In this document: piece by piece, positions 23,211 through 30,700 of the stretch
Position numbering within the stretch: the first letter of the stretch is position 1
Layout of the letters: the number at the start of each line of letters is the position of its first letter
DNA from: a virus
Virus record (IMG/VR): IMGVR_UViG_3300031705_000017
Location: 1-36,984 of that record
Length of the DNA: 36,984 bases
Direction: 5' to 3' (one strand)
The notes under the pieces: model-generated
Told to the model about the DNA's origin: nothing
The model's input: only the letters and a program-made list of their open reading frames with translations
Databases searched by the model: none
Made by a program: the position numbers and the translations under genes

Positions 23211-24374
23211 ATGTCACAGAATTTATTCGAAAATTGGGGCGCAACTAAAGAAGCCCTTACTGACGGTTTAAACGGCAACAAGAAAGTTGTTATGGAATCA
23301 GTTCTAGAAAACACTAGACGTTACATTTCAGAAGCTGCAGATGCCGGAACTACAATGTCAGGCAACGTTGCAACATTAAACAAAGTTATTTTACCAGTAA
23401 TCCGCCGCGTAATGCCTACGGTTATTGCTAACGAACTAGTTGGCGTACAGCCAATGACTGGCCCAGTTGGCCAAATCCACACACTACGTATCCGCTACTC
23501 ACAGTCAGCTGGTGGCGTTGCAGCTGGTGACGAAGCATTATCACCATTCGCAATTGCTAAAGGCTATTCAGGTGATGCAGCAACTGGTGGACCATCATCA
23601 ACAGCATCATTAGAAGCAGAAGCTGGACGCAAGATGTCTATCCAAGTTCTAAAGCAAACTGTTGAAGCTAAGACACGTAAGTTGTCAGCTCGTTGGACTT
23701 TTGAAGCAGCACAAGATGCTAACTCAATGCACGGTCTAGACGTTGAAGCAGAAATCATGCAAGCACTTGCACAAGAAATTACTGCAGAAATCGACCAAGA
23801 AGTTCTTACTTCTCTACGTACATTAGCAGGTTCTGCTACTGATACATACGACCAGGCAGCAGTGTCGGGCGTAGCAACTTTCGTTGGTGACCAGCATGCG
23901 GCACTAGCAGTTCTTATTAACAGAGCAGCTAACCTAATTGCAGCACGTACACGTCGTGGCGCAGGTAACTACGTTGTTGTTTCACCAACAATGTTAACAG
24001 TACTACAGTCAGCAACTACATCAGCATTTGCTCGTACTACAGAAGGTCCTTTTGAAGCACCTACTAATACTAAGTTTGTTGGTACACTAAACAACACTAT
24101 GCGTGTGTTTGTAGACCAGTATGCATCTGATGCTACACCAATCTTAGTTGGTTATAAAGGCGAAGGCGAAATTGACGCAGCTGCGTTCTATTGCCCATAT
24201 ATCCCTCTAATGTCATCTGGTACAGTACTAGATCCATCAACATTCGAACCAACAGTGTCATTCATGACACGTTACGGTTACGTAGAGCTTAACAACCAGG
24301 CTTCATCACTTGGTAACGCAGCAGACTACTTAGCTAAGATCGATGTTACATCAGCTAACTTGTCTTTCCAGTAA
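23211..24374 (+). CDS. gp23: Major capsid protein gp23
   Basis: 387 residues, shorter than T4 gp23 (521). Recognisable gp23 phrases: LPVIRRVMPTVIANELVGVQ, PMTGPVGQIHTLRIRYS, SARWTFEAAQDANSMHGLD, EAEIMQALAQEITAEIDQEV and NYVVVSPTMLTVLQSA. A gp21 site YISE|A predicts removal of the first 41 residues. The shortness suggests that the insertion domain and other elaborations of T4 gp23 are missing. GGAG lies nine bases before the ATG. It is followed by a strong terminator, as expected for the most highly expressed late gene. Confidence 0.95.
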   Translation: MSQNLFENWGATKEALTDGLNGNKKVVMESVLENTRRYISEAADAGTTMSGNVATLNKVILPVIRRVMPTVIANELVGVQPMTGPVGQIHTLRIRYSQSAGGVAAGDEALSPFAIAKGYSGDAATGGPSSTASLEAEAGRKMSIQVLKQTVEAKTRKLSARWTFEAAQDANSMHGLDVEAEIMQALAQEITAEIDQEVLTSLRTLAGSATDTYDQAAVSGVATFVGDQHAALAVLINRAANLIAARTRRGAGNYVVVSPTMLTVLQSATTSAFARTTEGPFEAPTNTKFVGTLNNTMRVFVDQYASDATPILVGYKGEGEIDAAAFYCPYIPLMSSGTVLDPSTFEPTVSFMTRYGYVELNNQASSLGNAADYLAKIDVTSANLSFQ

Positions 24375-24401
24375 ATCTTACTAGAAATATAATTTACACA
24401 A

Positions 24402-24428
24402 AACAGGCTCTAAGGAGCCTGTTTTTTT
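24402..24428 (+). terminator. Strong intrinsic terminator after gp23
   Basis: AACAGGCTC (24402-24410), loop TAAG, GAGCCTGTT (24415-24423), followed directly by a T-run to 24428. A nine-bp perfect stem with a tetraloop and T tail is a classic rho-independent terminator. Confidence 0.93.
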
Positions 24429-24449
24429 ATGACTAAACTACCAATGTCG

Positions 24450-24478
24450 TTGACATTATAAATAATATAATGTATAAT
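24450..24478 (+). promoter_or_regulatory. Perfect consensus sigma-70 promoter
   Basis: TTGACA at 24450-24455, exactly 17 bases, TATAAT at 24473-24478. It lies just after the gp23 terminator and 242 bases before the next gene. In the 345-base gap 24375-24719 it is accompanied by a late promoter and two inverted repeats, but no open frame of useful length starts within 100 bases. Confidence 0.85.
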
Positions 24479-24519
24479 ATACGTAGATATGATTATATGT
24501 ATACTGAATTATATTTTAG

Positions 24520-24527
24520 ATAAATAC
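24520..24527 (+). promoter_or_regulatory. Late promoter ahead of the fibre region
   Basis: GATAAATAC (24519-24527), the same core as at 18614. The gene at 24720 would have a leader of about 185 bases containing the hairpins listed below. Confidence 0.6.
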
Positions 24528-24555
24528 ATAGTGTAAAGGAATGTGTATGTAAGTT

Positions 24556-24589
24556 ATATATTTTGCTATGTGATGTTAGCAAAATATAT
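24556..24589. repeat. 13-bp perfect inverted repeat / hairpin
   Basis: ATATATTTTGCTA (24556-24568) and TAGCAAAATATAT (24577-24589) are exact reverse complements separated by eight bases. No T-run follows. As RNA it is a long AU-rich hairpin in the leader of the 24720 gene or the end of a short RNA from the 24450 promoter; as DNA it could bind a dimeric regulator. Confidence 0.75.
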
Positions 24590-24645
24590 TGTGATAATAG
24601 TAATGAATTAAAACACATGAAATTTAATGCTTATTGCACATCTTA

Positions 24646-24673
24646 GTGTCAATTGTGTTGTACATATTGACAC
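24646..24673. repeat. 8-bp perfect inverted repeat
   Basis: GTGTCAAT (24646-24653) and ATTGACAC (24666-24673), 12 bases apart, 46 bases before the start of the next gene. It could be an operator or a leader hairpin. Confidence 0.6.
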
Positions 24674-24719
24674 ATACTAACAAAGCCCAGCATTGGGTAA
24701 AGTTAACAAAGGGAAGTTT

Positions 24720-26528
24720 ATGTCGATTAATGTAAACCACAGTAGTGGAAAGATATCAACAGGTGGCAAAGATCTAGCCCTTGATGCAGAAGGCATTGGA
24801 TACAATGTTAGTGTATCAAGCAATAGAGTAGTAGATGTACTCGATCCAATTAATCCACAAGACGCTGTAACTAAAATATTTTTAGAAAATGCAGTTAGTA
24901 ACATAACAGGCGGAGTGGGTGTAACATTAAGCGATGTTCAAAACTTAATCAACAGCGCATTAGACACAATAAGTTTATTAACACCGCAATCACCACCTCA
25001 GTTTGCAACTAAAGTACTATCAGTTACTAGCTTATCAAGTTATAGAATTACAGATTTTACACAAACAAACAATACATTAACATCTATATCAGCATCACCT
25101 GGTTCCGTTGTTAATAACGTCACACGTTCTCAAAATTTTTATACTAACACACTAAGTGAAGCTGGGCCTGGTAATTCTGGAACAATCAATGTATACAAAA
25201 ATGGTACAATTACATCAACTAAACTTCTAGATGCAACTATTAACAACGGCACATACACTGACACTGATAATTTAGTAATTAGTAATAATGTAGATTATGG
25301 GTCAATAACAGGCAATCCATTGGGATTTGATTATGTTATAAATGCTCAAGTAAGCGGCAATGTTCCTGCAGGATGGAATGATATATATGTTCAGCACGAC
25401 CTTGTAGGCGGAACAAATTCTCAAACAAATAAAGTAGAATGGTACAGCGACCAAAGTTCACCAGGCAATCCGTTAGTTACAAACAAAAGCATTACACCTA
25501 GTAATGTAAACGTTGGTCAGGTATACTCTAGTACAATACCGCACTATACATCACAACAACAATTTGACATTAGCTTTAATGTGTCAAAATTAAGCGGAGA
25601 TTTTTATCCTGCTACTGACAATTTTATTACAAGCGCAGGCACCAGCTCTAATAGTGCATTAAATACAATAAGCCCTATATCATATCAAGTAGCAGGCCTG
25701 CCTACTCCACTACCGAGAAACTATTTAAATGCAACATCGACGCTAATTGCAACATACGTGAATGTTAAAAATTCTACAAATATTGCAAGCGAAACTGAGA
25801 CGCTAAGTATTAGAGTGGACAACAGTTACGCAACAGCAGTAGAAACATTTACAATAGGTTCCAAGATACTATATATGCGAGATGACAACAACATAACAAA
25901 CATCATAGATGAAACGCAAGTTTCAGTTGAGTCAGTTGGTTACGGAAACGGCAACGCTAGACGCATATCAACTGTAAACAATGACACACCACCTGAAACA
26001 ACGTTTAATGATTTTATAGGACAAACAAGTACATTGAATTCATGGGACGCAACAGTAGCAGGCGGCATACTGACACATGATCAAACAGATTACAGTGTTG
26101 GTTACTTGCCACCAGGACCTGATTTAAGCACAGGTAGATCTGCATCTCAGTATGTACAGTTTGCATTAAACAGAACAGCAGTATCTAAATTTGCAATAGA
26201 ATACACTGGTAAAATAAGTGGCTGCTGGGTCAGATTACCAGGTGCTACAACAGATACAACTAGTTCGCAAAATGGTTGGTTAGATGCAACAGTACCGTAC
26301 GAAGGAGTTGGTGTACCAGGCGACACTACAGCAGCAGGCGGCAATGGGTCAAATGGTTGTGGACTAGCAGGTGTAGTAATAACCGGATCACATCAAGCTA
26401 ATAAAACTGTAAACATAACGTTTGGAACAGAATCGAGTTCCAATGCAACAGATGAAATGATTATATTAAGAATAAAGCTAGAGTCATTAGATTCCTTAAC
26501 AAAGCTGAAATTTAAGACAGCAGACTAA
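24720..26528 (+). CDS. Virion fibre/surface protein of marine T4-like type
   Basis: 602 residues from the ATG at 24720 (GGGAA five to nine bases upstream); the frame extends to a TTG at 24693 without a ribosome site. The N-terminus includes RVVDVLDPINPQDAVTKIFL, a variant of the fibre phrase 'dPtnpqDAvtKxYv'. The bulk is beta-rich, high in Ser, Thr and Asn. The C-terminal 150 residues (VGYLPPGPDLSTGRSASQYV, FAIEYTGKISGCWVRLPG, GWLDATVPYEGVGVPGD, NGSNGCGLAGVVI) match a domain I remember from structural proteins of marine cyanophages and relatives. Probably a tail or capsid fibre, perhaps a receptor-binding tip. Exact position in the virion unknown. Confidence 0.65.
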   Translation: MSINVNHSSGKISTGGKDLALDAEGIGYNVSVSSNRVVDVLDPINPQDAVTKIFLENAVSNITGGVGVTLSDVQNLINSALDTISLLTPQSPPQFATKVLSVTSLSSYRITDFTQTNNTLTSISASPGSVVNNVTRSQNFYTNTLSEAGPGNSGTINVYKNGTITSTKLLDATINNGTYTDTDNLVISNNVDYGSITGNPLGFDYVINAQVSGNVPAGWNDIYVQHDLVGGTNSQTNKVEWYSDQSSPGNPLVTNKSITPSNVNVGQVYSSTIPHYTSQQQFDISFNVSKLSGDFYPATDNFITSAGTSSNSALNTISPISYQVAGLPTPLPRNYLNATSTLIATYVNVKNSTNIASETETLSIRVDNSYATAVETFTIGSKILYMRDDNNITNIIDETQVSVESVGYGNGNARRISTVNNDTPPETTFNDFIGQTSTLNSWDATVAGGILTHDQTDYSVGYLPPGPDLSTGRSASQYVQFALNRTAVSKFAIEYTGKISGCWVRLPGATTDTTSSQNGWLDATVPYEGVGVPGDTTAAGGNGSNGCGLAGVVITGSHQANKTVNITFGTESSSNATDEMIILRIKLESLDSLTKLKFKTAD

Positions 26529-26539
26529 GGGGACATTGA

Positions 26540-27580
26540 TTGGCTATTAACGATACTAAAAAATTAGACTATCTTTGGAAGAAGTTAGGATATGGCTCAA
26601 CTGCCACTGATGGACCTAGTAAAAAGAGTGCATCAAACGAAAGCATTCCAAGTCCTTTATTACTAAGAGGCGACAAGATTTGGGTTAACGCACATGAAGT
26701 TTCTGCCGTTATACCCACCACAAGTTCCGAGCATGTTCAGGTTCACAACGATACGCTGAGTACTACAGTAGAGTGTAGTATGGATAATACAGCAGAACCT
26801 TTACGTACATGGAAAACTGGTCAAGCTGACTGGGTACCACCAGAGTTTGGTCCAACATATCAAATCAAAGTCTATGTAGACTCACCAAGCGCCGGAGAAC
26901 CTCAAACCACTGGAACACGACTATTCCCTGACGGGACTGGAAATGACGAATGGTTTTTTGATTATCAATCCGGCGTTATCCATTTTATCGGAGATTTGCT
27001 TCCTACTCCTGTTATTAATGGAAAAACTCTTTACATCACAGGTGCAAGATATGTTGGCGACACAGGACTGTCTAACTTCTCTACAGGCGGCGGTTCTGGC
27101 TCTGTTGGTGCATACCCTATATCTGACAGCTGGATATCAGACGGCACTGCAACTTCTTATATACTTTCATATTCACCTGCAAATGCAGATGCAATAGATC
27201 TTTATGTACATGACGTGTTACAGCGACCAAATGAAGTGTATAGTGTAGCCGGAAATATTTTAACACTAACAGCATCTCCAGCCACAGGCGCAGATATTTA
27301 TGTTAAATACAGAACATCATTTACGACAGCAATTGGCATACCTGATAACAGCATTGAGCCTCGACATCTCAAAATTGTTTATACAAGTGACCAATATGCA
27401 GGTGATGGAATACAAACATTGTATGATATTAATCCCGGTCACACTGCTGACAGTATTTTCGTTATCGTTAACGGCCAGATTATCCCTCCGTCTATCTACA
27501 CAGTAGTAGGCACTCGTCTTACACTTGCAACAGCGTCAGCTATTAATGACATAGTTGACATAAGATACCTACCAGTATAG
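26540..27580 (+). CDS. Virion structural protein with two C-terminal beta modules
   Basis: 346 residues from a TTG start with a strong AAGGGG ribosome site seven bases upstream; no ATG is near. The N-terminus (KKLDYLWKKLGYG, then NESIPSPLLLRGDKIWVNA) is a pattern found in structural proteins of marine T4-like phages. The C-terminal part holds two copies of a small beta module: DLYVHDVLQRPNEVYSVAGN with ILTLTASPATGADIYVKYR, and IFVIVNGQIIPPSIYTVVGT with RLTLATASAINDIVDIRYL. The same module recurs near the ends of the two following fibres. Likely a fibre base or connector. It ends 131 bases before the long fibre gene, which has its own late promoter. Confidence 0.65.
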   Translation: MAINDTKKLDYLWKKLGYGSTATDGPSKKSASNESIPSPLLLRGDKIWVNAHEVSAVIPTTSSEHVQVHNDTLSTTVECSMDNTAEPLRTWKTGQADWVPPEFGPTYQIKVYVDSPSAGEPQTTGTRLFPDGTGNDEWFFDYQSGVIHFIGDLLPTPVINGKTLYITGARYVGDTGLSNFSTGGGSGSVGAYPISDSWISDGTATSYILSYSPANADAIDLYVHDVLQRPNEVYSVAGNILTLTASPATGADIYVKYRTSFTTAIGIPDNSIEPRHLKIVYTSDQYAGDGIQTLYDINPGHTADSIFVIVNGQIIPPSIYTVVGTRLTLATASAINDIVDIRYLPV

Positions 27581-27611
27581 TTTTCATATACGTTTACTAA
27601 AGTCAAATTGA

Positions 27612-27620
27612 TATAAATAC
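27612..27620 (+). promoter_or_regulatory. Late promoter for the long fibre gene
   Basis: TATAAATAC, the closest match in the window to the T4 late consensus TATAAATA. RNA would begin near 27627, exactly at the base of the hairpin that follows. Confidence 0.72.
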
Positions 27621-27626
27621 AATACG

Positions 27627-27649
27627 CACTGTGTGGTTCCCACATAGTG
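27627..27649 (+). promoter_or_regulatory. 5' leader hairpin of the long fibre mRNA
   Basis: CACTGTGTGG (27627-27636), loop TTC, CCACATAGTG (27640-27649): a 10-bp stem with one G-T pair. A second small stem GCGTA/TACGC (27659-27679) follows. A hairpin at the very 5' end would protect the mRNA from decay, as known for T4 late messages such as gene 32. Confidence 0.6.
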
Positions 27650-27711
27650 TGAATTCATGCGTATGAAAGAATTGTACGCTTTTATCAATATATTGATTGG
27701 AGAAATCTAAT

Positions 27712-30700
27712 ATGGCTTTTAGACAAATTAAAGCACCCGCACTCGGTACTGGTTCAGTAATCGTAGGCAAACTGGCCCCATCATCAGTTTCTGGCCAAAC
27801 TGGTGCAGGTTCAGTCGCATCACTAGATACATTCCTATTGCACAGTGCATCATCGGACGCACTACTTAAAGTAACAGCAGCAGATCTTATCGGTTCATAT
27901 ACAACTGACGATCTATTAGAAGGTGCTAACAAGTACTTTACTAATGCCCTTGCTAAAGCAGCAGTAGTAACAGACATCGCAGATGCGGTTTCAGCAGAAG
28001 CAGTAATTGCACGTGCAGCAGAAGTAGCTAACACAAATGCAATCTCAGCAGAAGCAACTCGTGCAACAGCAGCAGAAGGCGTTAACGCAACTGCTACATC
28101 TGACGAGGCAACACGTGCAACAGGACGTGAAAATGCAATTGAAACTGCGTATCAGCTAGCTGATACAAATATACAATCACAAATCGACAATATTCTTACT
28201 AACGTCGATCCAGCAGCACTAGATTCACTTAGTGAAATTGTTGCTGAATTCCAAACACAAGACAGCGCACTATCTTCATCTATCACAGCTAACGCTAACG
28301 CTATTGCAGCAGAAGTTACAGCACGTGCAACAGCAGACGCTAGTCTAGCAGATGACATTGCAGCAGAAGCAGTAACAGCTAGAGCAGCAGAAGGCGCTAA
28401 CGCAACAGCTATTACATCTGAAGCAGCAACACGTTTAGCAGATGATAACGCACTAGCAGCACGTGCAACAGCAGTAGAAGGCGACATTGTTACATTAAAT
28501 TCAGGTCTAGCATCTGAAATTGCAACAACTGGTTCTGAAATTGCAACACTACAATCTGACTTAGCAACTGAAGTATCACGCGCAACTGGTTCTGAATCAG
28601 CTAACGCAACAGCTATTGCTTCAGAAGCAACAGCTCGCGCAAATGCAGATACAAGTGTTCGCACTGACTTTGCAACAGCAGACGCAGCAGTAACTACAGC
28701 TATGCAGACATATGCAGACGCAGCAGAAGCAGATGCAATTGCATCAGCAGAAGCAAAAGACGTAACTCGCGCAGCAACAGCAAGTGCAGACGCAACAGCT
28801 AAAGCTGATTCAGCTCAAGCAGCAGCAGAAGCAACAGCAAGTGCAGACGCAACAGCTAAAGCTGATTCAGCTCAAGCAGCAGCAGAAGCAACAGCAAGTG
28901 CAGACGCAACAGCTAAAGTATTAGCAGAAACAACACGCGCAGGCCTAGCAGAAGTTGCAAACGCAGACGCTGTTACAGCAGAAGCAACTACTCGTAGTGC
29001 AGCAGACGTTACATTACAAGACAACATTGATACATTGGAAACAACTGTAAACAATGTTATCTCTAACGTTGACGCAGCATCACTTGATTCATTAACTGAA
29101 ATCGTTTCAGCATTTGAAACAGCTGATACCGCTCACACAGCAGCAATCAACGCAGCAGCAACAGATCGCGCATTAATCCGCACAGAAGTTGGTATTTCAG
29201 AAGGCGCTATTACAACAGCATTGAACGCAGAAATTGCAACTACAGGCGGCGAAATCGCAGCATTAGTAGCGGCAGACACAGCAGAATCTGCAAACCGTGT
29301 ATCAGGCGACGCAGCATCAGTTGCAACAGCAGCATTAGATGCAACAGCTAAAGCTGATCAAGCAGTAGTTGACGCAGAAGCAAAAGACGTAACACGCGCA
29401 GCAACAGCAAGTGCAGATGCAACTACTAAAGCTAACTCAGCTCAGGCAGCAGCAGAAGCAACAGCAAGTGCAGACGCAACTACTAAAGCTGATTCAGCAG
29501 AAGCAGATGCAATTGCATCAGCAGAAGCTAAAGATGTAGCACGTGCAGTAACTTCAGACGCAGCAGATGACGCATTATCTTTACGTGCAACAGCACTTGA
29601 AGGCGAAATGGATGCAGTTGAAGCAGATATTGCAACTAACGTAGCAGCTATTTCTCAAGAAGTATCTGATCGCGCAGCGGCAGACTTAACTCTTACTAAT
29701 GGATTATCAGCAGAAGCAACAACAGCTAGAGCAGCAGAACTTGCAAATGCAAATGATATTTCAGCAGAAACAACACGCGCAACAGCAGCAGAAGGCGTAA
29801 ATGCAACTAACATTGCAAGCGAAGTAACACGTGCAACAGCTAAAGATGGTGTACATGATACAGCAATCGCTACTAACGTAAGTGATATCGCTACTAACGC
29901 AGCAGCTATTACAGCAGAAACAGGACGAGCAACATCAGCAGAAGGTGTTAACGCAACAGCTATCTCAGATGAAGCATCACGTGCAACAGCAGCAGAAGGT
30001 GTTAACGCAACAGCTATCTCAGATGAAGCATCACGTGCAACAGCAGCAGAAGGTGTTAACGCAACAGCTATCTCAAGCGAAGCAACTACTGCTAGATCAG
30101 CAGAAAGTGCAAATGCAACAGCTATCTCAAGCGAAGCAACTACTGCTAGAGCAGCAGAAGGTGTTTTAACTACGGATGTGGCAACAAACGCTACAGCTAT
30201 TTCAAATGAAGCAGCAACAGCTAGAGCAGCAGAAGGCGTAAATGCAACAGCTATCTCAAGCGAAGCAACTACTGCTAGAGCAGCAGAAAGTGCAAATGCA
30301 ACAGCTATTTCAAATGAAGCAACACGTGCAACTGGAATCGAAGCCAGCCTACGTACAGATGTTGACACTAACTTAGCATCAATTAACAACATTATCAGCA
30401 ACACTGATTCTGCAGCACTAGATTCACTAACAGAAATTGTTACTGCATTCCAAGGCGCAGATTCAACTATTAATGGTGCAATTACTGCACTAGCAGCTAC
30501 AGCTTCAACAGATCGCGCAGCGATCCGTACAGAGTTTGCAACAGCAGATGGTGTTTTAACTACAGCTATCTCAAGCGAAGCAACTACTGCTAGAGCAGCA
30601 GAACTTGCAAATGCAAATGCTATTACAGCAGAAACAGGCCGAGCGACATCAGCAGAAGGTGTTTTAACTACAGCTATCTCAAGCGAAGCAACTACTGCTA

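Noticed and set aside
24693-24719. TTG start for the first fibre
   Set aside because: No ribosome site before it, while GGGAA precedes the ATG at 24720.
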